Under the pieces are notes generated by a model, which saw only the letters and a program-made list of their open reading frames with translations, did not search any database and was not told where the DNA came from. Below are positions 52,190-60,104 of a stretch of 64,000 nucleotides of DNA, piece by piece. The DNA is taken from assembly GCA_035547915.1 (NCBI GenBank), contig DASZTS010000004.1:1-64000 (forward strand). The letters run 5' to 3'. A program made the translations under genes and the position numbers. Positions within the stretch are counted from its first letter, which is position 1. Every line of letters begins with the position of its first letter. Source of the DNA: DASSFG01 sp035547915 (GTDB lineage: Bacteria; Planctomycetota; Planctomycetia; Pirellulales; JAICIG01).

Positions 52190-53158
52190 CTACAATCCGT
52201 TGGCGATGATCTCACGCACGAACTTGACGGAGGGCTCGCCGCCCTTGCCCGTGATATCGGGCGGGATGTAGGTCAGCACGGCGCGCGGCTTTTCGGGCAC
52301 GCGGAAGTTGTCGCCCTTCTGCCAGATGGGGCGGTGCTCGTTGATGCCGCCGAACTCGCGCGTGCCGGCCACGCGGCAGGGGAACCAATAGCCGTTCCCG
52401 TCGGCATCCTGCAAGTAGAACTCGGGATAGCAATACTTCGGCACCCACACGGTGCGCGCGGGTATGCCGCTGTTGCGGCAGAGGGCGATGAACAGCCAGC
52501 AGAGCCCTTCGTGGTTGCTCGCTTTGTCGCGCAGGGTTTGCACTGCCCCGGGCTGCGGCTGCTTGTCGCGAACTTCGATGTTATTTCGCACCCAATCGAA
52601 CAGTGCCTCGACCTTCTGCCAGTCGGTCTCGGTGGTCGACGACTGCTGCAAGATGCGTTTGGCCAGTGCCTTGATCTTGCCGCTTTGCGTCTCGATGCTC
52701 GGGCTCGGCCCCAGGTAGGGGCGGATGTCCTTGGGCACTTTCTTGGGGTCGGGTTTGACCAGGCTCACGGTGTCGTCGGGCGGTAACTGCGAGCGGCGGC
52801 GGATCTCATAGGTGAGGATGATCGATGCTTCCTGGTTGTTGGGAAGCTGCCCGATGGAGATCAGCATCTGCCTGACCGTGTCGACCTCGCGATAGGTCAG
52901 TTGCGAGGCGAAGGGAGAGAGCTCCTCCTCCAAGACCTTGACATCCTGTTCGGGCCAATCGACCGGCAGGGTGACCGTGCCGACCAGGTCGGCGCACGGT
53001 CCCGACTGCGCGGTGACCACCATGCCGATCTTCCAGCGCTCGACCGACGTTTCGTTGGCCAGTTTCGGCCCCGCATCCCCGTCACCGAACGCCACCGCCG
53101 GGCCCAAGAGCCCGCCGAGCAGCGCCGGCATAATCGTCACGTTGAGCAGAGATCGCAT
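52190..53158 (-). CDS. secreted transglutaminase-fold protein with an altered catalytic site
   Basis: A signal peptide (LLNVTIMPALLGGLLGPAVA) precedes a beta domain and a transglutaminase core from about residue 205. The catalytic Cys is present in NHEGLCWLFIALCRNSGIPA. Where the family has H four residues before the Glu of (W/Y)xE, this protein has Tyr (KYCYPEFYL), and the DP motif is FPC. So the His and Asp look replaced and activity is doubtful. ATG 53158 follows a second Met by two codons; either could start it. It is convergent with the lipoyl-like gene. Confidence 0.7.
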   Translation of the reverse strand: MRSLLNVTIMPALLGGLLGPAVAFGDGDAGPKLANETSVERWKIGMVVTAQSGPCADLVGTVTLPVDWPEQDVKVLEEELSPFASQLTYREVDTVRQMLISIGQLPNNQEASIILTYEIRRRSQLPPDDTVSLVKPDPKKVPKDIRPYLGPSPSIETQSGKIKALAKRILQQSSTTETDWQKVEALFDWVRNNIEVRDKQPQPGAVQTLRDKASNHEGLCWLFIALCRNSGIPARTVWVPKYCYPEFYLQDADGNGYWFPCRVAGTREFGGINEHRPIWQKGDNFRVPEKPRAVLTYIPPDITGKGGEPSVKFVREIIANGL

Positions 53159-53345
53159 GACCAACCTCGGAACGGAGAAGGGGCATTCATCGCCTCCGTT
53201 TTAGTGTAATTCGCTGTCCACCGACGTGTGTGGAAATCGGCCGCCGCGCGGATCAATGCCGCCGCTCTGGGTCGGGATGGACGATAACTTCCATGGTTTC
53301 CGCCGCCCTCGCCCAACCTCTCCCGGAGGCCCAGATGGAGAGGGA

Positions 53346-55031
53346 TTATTCTTTGTTTGGTCCTGGGTGGCGGGTCAGTAAGATCGCGCCGTTGCGGCTG
53401 ACGAGGTCGAGCCCGGGCGAACGCTCGGTGCCGGCCAAGGCTGCCGCCGGACGTTGGAAGGCGGCGAACATGTCGGCCGGACCCAACCTCTGGCCGTTCT
53501 TCTGCGTGCGGAAGCCACGCCAGTCGCGGCGGCTACCGTCGAGCACCTCGCCCGTGGTGAAATGCGTTTCCTCCAGATCGCGGATCGACGCGTCCCTACG
53601 GACCGTGCCGTGGTTGGTCAGTGCCAGCAACGGCAGCGGCTCGCGTTGCGCCGCAGGCTGCCGCAATTCGATCGTGCCCGATTCCGAAACAATACGATGC
53701 GCCGCCGCCGACAGCTTGCCGTTCAGCTCGAGCGTCGTATCGCCGAACTCGTTCTTGACGTCGATCTGACCCGTGACGCCGGAAAGTTTTACGTCGGCCC
53801 GCGCGAACCAGGCGTGCAGGTCTCCTTCGATCCTTTTGATCCGGCATTCACGGGGCGGAGGTGAATAGGAAACGACCTGGCCTTCGCCATGCTGTGTGCC
53901 CGAGTTCGCGTATTCCACGGTCTGCATGACCTTTACGTTGCCGTGCACTTCTTCGATGAGGCCGACGGGCACGTTGAAGATGGAGACCGGTCCGACGACC
54001 CGCTTGATTTGAAAACGTCCGTCGTAGTCGCGGTCGTGCGAATCGTTGTCGGTCAACGTGAGCGGTGCCTTGATGTTCTCCACATCGAGCCCGACGAGGC
54101 AGCCGCGGAGCAGGATGCCGTTGCAGCGCGGTACGTAGACGGTCAGTGTCGCATGACGCCGCCAGTCGCTCCCCACCGTGCGAGCGCCACCGGGCGACTC
54201 GATCTCGACGGTCACCGAATCGTTCCCTTCCTGCAGACCTTCGATTCCCAGCCAGTCGATCTGCTTGCCCTGGAAGGCGCGAAACGGCGCGAACGAGCCC
54301 CGGATACTCGCCAAGAGCTCGCGGCGGTTGGCGAGGGCTGCCTCGCTTAGCTGGCGGCCCTGTTCGCTGGCGAGAAACTTCTCTTCGTCGGCGTCCCGTT
54401 CCGCGTCGGTCGCGCCCACCAGATTGGGCGCGACACCTTGGCCGTGGTGCACCCGCATGGCGGCGAATTCGGCCGCTTGCGCCTCGTCGGTCTTGGAGAG
54501 CACGCTTTTCTCCAAGACGCATTTCACTTGCTGACCATTCCAGCCGACGAGTCGCACCTGATCGGCCGTGATCACCAGCATCCGCTCCGGGCCGAGGTCG
54601 AAACTCATCTCCTCGCTTTGCACCTGTACGACCAGGGGCGACACGAACTGTTTCTTTTGTTCGATCTCGGTCCGCAGCTCGTCGAGTTGCGCTTGCAGAT
54701 CGCGCAGTTGTTGCAAGGCGTCGCCACTCGCCACGCGACTCTCGGCCACGTCCCGTTTCAACCTGCCAGCCCGCGCCAACAGGTCGTCGTATTTCTTCTT
54801 GAGCTGCTTGTTGATGACATACGCGCCTCCGCGCGTGTTGGTCAATACTTCGTGATCCGGCGGGACCGACTTCTTGGCCGGCCGACCGTCGTCGTCGGCC
54901 GCAGCCCGGCCAGCCGCGACGAACGCCCCGATGATGCATGTCGCCAGCGATGCCTGGAACGGGATCGAGTGACGTCGAGCTTCGCACGATCGGCCGGCGC
55001 GTCGCGGGCCAGACGTTAGAAAAAGAGTCAT
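53346..55031 (-). CDS. secreted coiled-coil and beta-rich protein, function unknown
   Basis: This 561-residue protein has a hydrophobic export stretch (LATCIIGAFVAAGRAAA). A coiled coil spans about 70-125 (KKKYDDLLARAGRLKRDVAE; LQQLRDLQAQLDELRTEIEQ). The second half is beta-rich with repeated patterns such as KAPLTLTDNDSHDR and DVKNEFGDTTLELNGKL, like an outer-surface or adhesin-type repeat; DUF4097-like strands are possible. No known catalytic motif. It sits near other envelope genes. Confidence 0.6.
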   Translation of the reverse strand: MTLFLTSGPRRAGRSCEARRHSIPFQASLATCIIGAFVAAGRAAADDDGRPAKKSVPPDHEVLTNTRGGAYVINKQLKKKYDDLLARAGRLKRDVAESRVASGDALQQLRDLQAQLDELRTEIEQKKQFVSPLVVQVQSEEMSFDLGPERMLVITADQVRLVGWNGQQVKCVLEKSVLSKTDEAQAAEFAAMRVHHGQGVAPNLVGATDAERDADEEKFLASEQGRQLSEAALANRRELLASIRGSFAPFRAFQGKQIDWLGIEGLQEGNDSVTVEIESPGGARTVGSDWRRHATLTVYVPRCNGILLRGCLVGLDVENIKAPLTLTDNDSHDRDYDGRFQIKRVVGPVSIFNVPVGLIEEVHGNVKVMQTVEYANSGTQHGEGQVVSYSPPPRECRIKRIEGDLHAWFARADVKLSGVTGQIDVKNEFGDTTLELNGKLSAAAHRIVSESGTIELRQPAAQREPLPLLALTNHGTVRRDASIRDLEETHFTTGEVLDGSRRDWRGFRTQKNGQRLGPADMFAAFQRPAAALAGTERSPGLDLVSRNGAILLTRHPGPNKE

Positions 55032-55323
55032 CTGAGTTTCCTCATGGGCAACGAGCTGTCGTGGTCCTTCGAGCGTCTCGATCGTAGCATCATGCTCCGT
55101 CGTGATGGCAGCATGTGGCCGCAGGCCATGCGAAACTTCGCCGGCGGCCGGCGGCGTCCTCGACCCCTATTAGACCGGCCTTGCGGGCAAACTGTTCCGA
55201 AAAAATTGCGAAATGCGCGCTCGCCGGCCTGTGATGTAGCGGCCGACACGGCCCGGATCGTCGATTACCCGGAACCGCTGAGGTCGGACAAGGGGGATCG
55301 CGGTCGTGCGACGCAGCCGCCGA
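55032..55323. other. intergenic stretch, no gene seen
   Basis: This lies between two minus-strand genes and contains the promoter of the coiled-coil protein. No repeat element or coding frame was recognised. Confidence 0.4.
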
Positions 55324-55363
55324 GAAATAAAAAACCCGCTCTACCGCGGTGCGATAGAGCGGG
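55324..55363 (-). terminator. terminator of the YTV-type gene
   Basis: On the minus strand a 9-bp stem, CCCGCTCTA / TAGAGCGGG, is followed by TTTTTTATTTCTC. It lies 68 bp after the stop at 55431. Confidence 0.8.
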
Positions 55364-55430
55364 CGCTGTGGGTCGCCGGACCTGCTTCAGGACAGGCCCG
55401 GCTTGGGCGAGAACGGTTGGCGAGGAGTAT

Positions 55431-56516
55431 TTACCGGGTCGAAGGGCGCCAGCCCCCGTCGTCGACCGGACGCGACGGCTGCTTGGCGGGCTCGGGTGTG
55501 GTCTCGCGGTACGAGACCGGTCGGTGGGTACCCACTCGCAAGATCGGATACGAAGTCGAAGTCGTGCGGTCGTGCGGCTGGAACAGGCGCGGCGACAAGG
55601 TCGCGCCCGCTCCCGAGGTAGCGCTCGAGTCGGACGAATTGTCGTCGTCGTCCGGCGGTGTTTCGTCCTTCGTGGGCGGGATCGGCTTCTGTAGCATCGG
55701 GCCCTTGTTGTCGCGGAAGGTCGGATTGCCCGATCGGCCCGAGCCGTTCAAGGGAGGTGCCGGCGTGGGCGTGCCGCCCGTCGAACCGCTCGACGAGCCA
55801 ATGCCGCTCGAGGAACTGAGGTTACCCGGCACGCTGTACCCGTTGGTCAGCGTTCCGCTGGACATCGCTCCATTGGAAAACGCTCCGTTGGAGACGGTTC
55901 CATTCGACACGGTTCCGTTGGATTGGGCATAGCCGCTCGCCGAGCCGACGACCGTGCCGGACGTGGTACCGCCGTAGTACGGCGCGCTAGCCGCCGGTGC
56001 GTAGGTCATCGGCGAAGCCGCGCTGCAACTCGAGCAGGAGCTGCCGCCCGCGTAGCCGACAGACGTGCGATACATCGGAGTATAGCCGGTGGTGACGGGA
56101 GTGATCCCGCCGGTGCAGGGATTCGACAACACCATGCGATAGGTCGTGTACGGCACCATCCGCGCTTGCTGGACGACGGACGTGGTGGGCTGCATGCAGG
56201 TGACCGGGCAGCCGGTGCACGGATCGCGGCCGGTGACGGGCCGGTAGGTCGTCACGGGCACCGAGACATATTGCGTGCGATAGCAAGTCTGCGGCACGTA
56301 GTTGACGGTCTGTGAGACCTGCGGCGGCGCACAGCAGGCATCGGCCGGCGCGGCCGCCACGCCGTATTGGGGTGCGGGGGCGTAGGCCGGCGCCGAATTG
56401 CCGCCGCAGCAACCGCTGAACCAGTGGAAGATGGCGTGGCTTTCGGCCGGAACGGCGAGAAAGGCCGTCGCCACGGTGGCGGCGAACAGGCCACTGCGGA
56501 TCGTTTTCAGGAACAT
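55431..56516 (-). CDS. YTV-type planctomycete envelope protein
   Basis: This 361-residue protein begins with a signal peptide (SGLFAATVATAFLAVPAESH). Next is a Cys-rich region with Tyr/Thr/Val stretches: VNYVPQTCYRTQYVSVPVTT, GRDPCTGCPVTCMQ and ARMVPYTTYRMVLSNPCTGG. Such YTV motifs with paired Cys mark planctomycete cell-wall proteins described in Rhodopirellula. A repeat region follows (about six units of SNG(T/A)x, from 15-bp DNA repeats near 55850-55930), then an acidic tail. ATG 56516 follows a likely promoter. Confidence 0.8.
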   Translation of the reverse strand: MFLKTIRSGLFAATVATAFLAVPAESHAIFHWFSGCCGGNSAPAYAPAPQYGVAAAPADACCAPPQVSQTVNYVPQTCYRTQYVSVPVTTYRPVTGRDPCTGCPVTCMQPTTSVVQQARMVPYTTYRMVLSNPCTGGITPVTTGYTPMYRTSVGYAGGSSCSSCSAASPMTYAPAASAPYYGGTTSGTVVGSASGYAQSNGTVSNGTVSNGAFSNGAMSSGTLTNGYSVPGNLSSSSGIGSSSGSTGGTPTPAPPLNGSGRSGNPTFRDNKGPMLQKPIPPTKDETPPDDDDNSSDSSATSGAGATLSPRLFQPHDRTTSTSYPILRVGTHRPVSYRETTPEPAKQPSRPVDDGGWRPSTR

Positions 56517-56555
56517 GCGGCACCCAAAACTTGAAGAATTTCTTTGGTTTTTCTC

Positions 56556-56584
56556 ATCTGACCGCGTTGGCCGCGCAGTGTCAA
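56556..56584 (-). promoter_or_regulatory. candidate promoter of the YTV-type gene
   Basis: On the minus strand: TTGACA, 17 bases, TCAGAT. The -35 box is perfect and the -10 is poor (3 of 6). An AT-rich stretch lies upstream. The start codon is about 33 bases downstream of the likely transcription start. Confidence 0.4.
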
Positions 56585-56744
56585 TGATTTTTAAGGTTTG
56601 TTTATGATTTGGTAAATAATTACGATTGTGCGGGTCGTGCCGATGGCAGCGACCACGCAGGCGCACCGCGCGTGCCCGGTCGGCACCCGCGATCTACGGA
56701 AGGCTAGGTCACGATTCGCGCCGGGGAGCACGCTGGATGCAAAT

Positions 56745-57350
56745 TCAGGGCCGGCCGGCCCGACGCTGTTCGAAGAGGTCGTACAGCGCGAACAGCATTT
56801 CCCGCAAATTACCACCGTTCGCCCGCCAGGCCGCTTCGATGTCGGTATCACCGATCGTGTCGTCACCGGGCGGGAGGAGCTGGCGGACCAAGGCGACTGC
56901 GAGGTCCAGGCAAGGGTCGGTCGTGAAGAGCGTGGTGAAACCCAGGTCGGTGTGCGTCGTGACCAACAGACCGCAACCCTGCCGTCGGCACCGCCGTGCG
57001 ACCCGCCACCGCGCGAACGGGCCGAGTTGCTCGTAGCCGTCGACGATCAATTGCGTGGCGGGGGTGAACCGTCGCCACTCCTCGACGGAGATCGGCAAAC
57101 GACGGTCCCCTTGGTGCAGGCCCACGAGCCGCACGTCGCGGCCGGCGGCGGCCAGCGCCGGGCGCAGCGCGGCGACGAGCGTCGACTTGCCGCTGCCGTG
57201 CGGGCCTACGATCTGCGCCCACCAATCGAGCGCCCGTAACCGTTCGACAACGGTGGTTTCGTCTTCGCCGTGGTCGAAGCGAAAACGCATGGCCCCGGGG
57301 CGCGTGCGGCGCGTGCTGAAGGGGTTGCCCGCCGGCGGCGAAGCGTTCAT
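56745..57350 (-). CDS. P-loop ATP-binding protein
   Basis: This 201-residue protein has a Walker A motif at about 50 (QIVGPHGSGKSTLVAALRPA) and a Walker B-like segment (ATQLIVDGYEQLGPFARWR); GCGLLVTTHTDLGF is a likely sensor strand. The rest is compact and helical, with WRANGGNLREMLFALYDLFE at the end. It lies in an operon after a DUF3592 protein and a small beta protein. The three together look like a conserved planctomycete set; its role is not known. Confidence 0.7.
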   Translation of the reverse strand: MNASPPAGNPFSTRRTRPGAMRFRFDHGEDETTVVERLRALDWWAQIVGPHGSGKSTLVAALRPALAAAGRDVRLVGLHQGDRRLPISVEEWRRFTPATQLIVDGYEQLGPFARWRVARRCRRQGCGLLVTTHTDLGFTTLFTTDPCLDLAVALVRQLLPPGDDTIGDTDIEAAWRANGGNLREMLFALYDLFEQRRAGRP

Positions 57351-57373
57351 CGGCTCGATGCCCGAATGCCCGT

Positions 57374-57832
57374 TCAAAACCCGCCCGCTCCTTCCTCCGC
57401 CGGCCCCTCGCCGTAGTGCGCGACCGAGGCCGTCGGCCTGGCCAACCGCGCCGCCGGGAGCGTGCCGAGCTGGAACGAGATCTCGCCCACCAGTTCCTTG
57501 CCGCGCGGCAGAAAGACACGCACCCGCACGCACCAGCAGATCTTCACGATCACGCCCTGATAGGTCAGCGGGCTGGGGGGCAAGCGGGTGCTGAAGCGCC
57601 GCGCGCGGCGAAAGTCGATGTTCGGCTGTTCGATGGTATCGATGCGTTCGAAGTGGTGGACAGCCAGGTCTTCCTCTCCCTGACCCTCGGTGTGCCACAA
57701 CACCGAGATTTCCACCGCCGCGGGTTGAATCCACCGCAACGACTCGACCTGATATTCGCCCGACAGCAGATCGCCGGGCTGATAGACGCGCCGGTTGCCG
57801 TCGAGCAGGATGCGGACCGACCCTTCATTCAT
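57374..57832 (-). CDS. small beta-sandwich (arrestin-like) protein
   Basis: This 152-residue protein starts at MNEGSVRILLDGNRRVYQPG, continues DLLSGEYQVESLRWIQPAAV and VEISVLWHTEGQGEEDL, and looks like one domain of an arrestin-type sandwich (GEYxV, then VExSVLWxTEGxGxxD). The start overlaps the DUF3592 stop by four bases (ATGA), and the ATPase gene follows after 23 bp. Function unknown. Confidence 0.65.
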   Translation of the reverse strand: MNEGSVRILLDGNRRVYQPGDLLSGEYQVESLRWIQPAAVEISVLWHTEGQGEEDLAVHHFERIDTIEQPNIDFRRARRFSTRLPPSPLTYQGVIVKICWCVRVRVFLPRGKELVGEISFQLGTLPAARLARPTASVAHYGEGPAEEGAGGF

Positions 57833-59124
57833 GCGGCCAGGTTCTCCAGGCGGCATGGATAGACATGCAGCAGGAAGCTCCGCTCGAATTCGCCGAGCCG
57901 GGCCACCTCGCCGCTGACGATCAGTTTCCAACTCACCTTGTTGTGTTCCGAGCGGAACGAGTGCATGGCCGAGACCGGTATTTCCAACTCGGCCCGCAAC
58001 TGCAAGCCCGGCTGGCCGGTGAGCATCTCGCGGCAGTAGATCTCGTGGTCGTATACGCGGCGGGTCGCGGTCCGCGCGTCGGTCCCCTGGCGATAGGTGG
58101 CCTCTTCGTCGCAGACCAGCACCACGCGCAAACGCTTCACGCCCTGCTTGCCCGATTGATCGACATACAGCTCGAATTTGCCGCCCGGATACAAGGGGTG
58201 CTCGGAGATCTCGACGATCGTCGGCCCCACACCACCGGCGACGAGCAGTTGCCGGATGAACAACACCACCAACCCCGCCCCGGCGACCGTGAACGGAGCC
58301 ACGACCAGCGCCAGGAACCAATCGGGGCTGCCGCGGCGATATCCCTCGATCGCCATCCACACGAAGATGGCCACGATGCTGTTCCAGACGATGCTCAACA
58401 GGAACAGGCCGAGCACGTTCCAGCCCGGCTCGGCCGTGGGCAGACGAAAAGCGAGCGTGGTGCCCGGGCTGTCGGTCACGTCGCCCGGACTGGGTACCGA
58501 GGGGAAGGGCGGGGCCTGGCCGGTCATCTCGATGTGCTCGCGGCGGGCGGCTTCTTGAGCCAACACCGCGCGGCGCTCGGCCGACTTCCCCCAGTTCCAA
58601 ATGACGAACGACAGCCCGCCGAAACCGATGGCGATGAAGGGCACCGGCACGACGAGCATCAACCAGGAGAACCACGTGTAACCGCGGGCGAGCACCACCC
58701 GTTCGGGATTCCGCGGGTCGTACCAGCACGGATATTCTTGTCCGATCTCAAACCGGGCCAAGAGCTTTTCGCTGCGCTCGCGGTCGCGGGTATGCAGGTC
58801 GGTCACGTCGTAGGACGTCCAGGGCGAGTAACTCCGGCCGTTCACCGTGAATCGCAGTTTGAATTGGGGCGCGTACACCGACCCGTCGCTGGCCGGCCGT
58901 TCGTCCAGCCGTTTGTCGACCAGCCGCGCACGATGCTCGACGAAATCGCGATTGGCGCGCAGTTCGGGAACGGTCAGCTCGAAGAAGATGGCACCCAGCG
59001 CGAACAGCCCGCTGATCAGAGCGATCGCGCAGAAGCAGCCCGAGCCGAAATTGGCGAGCAGGCTCGAGCCGGTGCGCCGGCGGCCACGCTTCTTGCCGTA
59101 GAATCGAATCAGGTAACGGGCCAC
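57829..59124 (-). CDS. DUF3592 membrane protein
   Basis: This 431-residue protein has one helix at 27-50 (CFCAIALISGLFALGAIFF), an outer domain with the DUF3592 pattern (RLVDKRLDERPASDGSVYAP; FEIGQEYPCWYDPRNPERVV), then three more helices (WLMLVVPVPFIAIGFGGLSF; VLGLFLLSIVWNSIVAIFVW; LALVVAPFTVAGAGLVVLFI) and a C-terminal beta domain resembling the next gene. The repeated C-terminal fold suggests that the small protein at 57374 is its partner or a split piece. First gene of a three-gene operon. Confidence 0.75.
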   Translation of the reverse strand: MARYLIRFYGKKRGRRRTGSSLLANFGSGCFCAIALISGLFALGAIFFELTVPELRANRDFVEHRARLVDKRLDERPASDGSVYAPQFKLRFTVNGRSYSPWTSYDVTDLHTRDRERSEKLLARFEIGQEYPCWYDPRNPERVVLARGYTWFSWLMLVVPVPFIAIGFGGLSFVIWNWGKSAERRAVLAQEAARREHIEMTGQAPPFPSVPSPGDVTDSPGTTLAFRLPTAEPGWNVLGLFLLSIVWNSIVAIFVWMAIEGYRRGSPDWFLALVVAPFTVAGAGLVVLFIRQLLVAGGVGPTIVEISEHPLYPGGKFELYVDQSGKQGVKRLRVVLVCDEEATYRQGTDARTATRRVYDHEIYCREMLTGQPGLQLRAELEIPVSAMHSFRSEHNKVSWKLIVSGEVARLGEFERSFLLHVYPCRLENLAA

Positions 59125-59442
59125 GACGGAGCCTGTTTGCTGGCGTTGGATGCGTCACGCCCGTTCGTGGTGACGGGCCAACACGCCATTGTAGAGGAGA
59201 CGCACCGGCGGCGCACACCCGCGGTCCGCGCAAACCGGCGGCCCGGCCTTCCCCCCGTGCGGATGTATGATATAGTGAGAGCGGTTGGTTTGTCGACGCG
59301 CGAATCGTCTCGTTGATTCATCGAATCTCCCCACGATTTCTCTCTCGTACTTCCCACCTGGCCGGCCGCCATGCAGGGCCGTTTTCCTCTCGACCCGGGA
59401 AGATGCAAACGGGTCCAGTTTAGCTCATTAGGAGTTTGAGTC
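59125..59442. other. divergent intergenic stretch
   Basis: It holds the promoters of the DUF3592 operon and the RNA-binding protein. TTAGGAGTTTGAGTC before GTG 59443 is a good ribosome site. No other structure was recognised. Confidence 0.45.
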
Positions 59443-59778
59443 GTGGGTAAGAAGTTATACGTCGGAAATCTGAGCTATCAGGTGAACAACGCCGCGCTCG
59501 AGGCATTGTTTGCGCCGTTCGGCGAGGTCCGCAGCGCCCAAGTGATCCAGGATCGCGACACTGGCACCAGCAAGGGTTTCGGCTTCGTCGAAATGGCCGA
59601 CGACAACGCGGCCCGTGAGGCGATCAAGGGCCTCAACGAGCAGCAGCACGAAGGTCGCGCCCTCATCGTCAACGAAGCCCGGCCCCGCGAGGAGCGTCGC
59701 GGCGGTGGTGGTGGCGGCGGTGGCGGCGGACGCCGCGGTGGCGGTGGTGGTGGCGGTTACGGCGGCCGTCGTTATTAA
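59443..59778 (+). CDS. RRM RNA-binding protein with a glycine-rich tail
   Basis: The RRM domain covers residues 1-80, with RNP2 (KKLYVGNLSYQV) and RNP1 (KGFGFVEMAD). The last 30 residues are almost all Gly with Arg (RRGGGGGGGGGGRRGG) and end in YGGRRY. This matches the cyanobacterial and planctomycete Rbp family of single-RRM proteins, often induced in the cold. The start is GTG with AGGAG eight bases upstream. A palindromic element begins nine bases after the stop and may form the end of the transcript. Confidence 0.9.
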   Translation: MGKKLYVGNLSYQVNNAALEALFAPFGEVRSAQVIQDRDTGTSKGFGFVEMADDNAAREAIKGLNEQQHEGRALIVNEARPREERRGGGGGGGGGGRRGGGGGGGYGGRRY

Positions 59779-59787
59779 TCGGCCCTA

Positions 59788-59889
59788 AGAGCGGCTGACA
59801 GAACCCGAAAGTCCGAGCGCCGTGGGCGCAAGAATCGGCCGTGAAACGCCGATTCCTGTGAAGTTGAATCCGGTTTTGTCGGTTGCTCT
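59788..59889 (+). repeat. palindromic element, copy H
   Basis: This full 102-bp copy runs from AGAGCGGCTGACAGAACCC, through centre stem GAATCGGC / GCCGATTC, to CCGGTTTTGTCGGTTGCTCT. It lies between convergent genes (RRM protein and ABC permease). Confidence 0.9.
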
Positions 59890-60104
59890 AACGTCCAAGA
59901 ACCGGCGCTGTAGAGGAGGTGTTCCGCCTCCTGCCGGCTCTAAACCGCGCGCACTGGAATTCGATACGATCCGCCGGGCGGACTCATCCTCCGCCCGGCG
60001 TTGTATCACGTTCAAAAACGGTTCACCGATCCAGAGAACTCGCGCGCAGAACGGCCGATTCAGGCCGATCTCGCACCCACGCTGGTTCTGCACCCGCGCG
60101 AGTC

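Noticed and set aside
548..59889. CRISPR repeats as an explanation of the recurring sequence
   Set aside because: Copies are dispersed over 59 kb in both orientations and are not regularly spaced; no cas genes are present.
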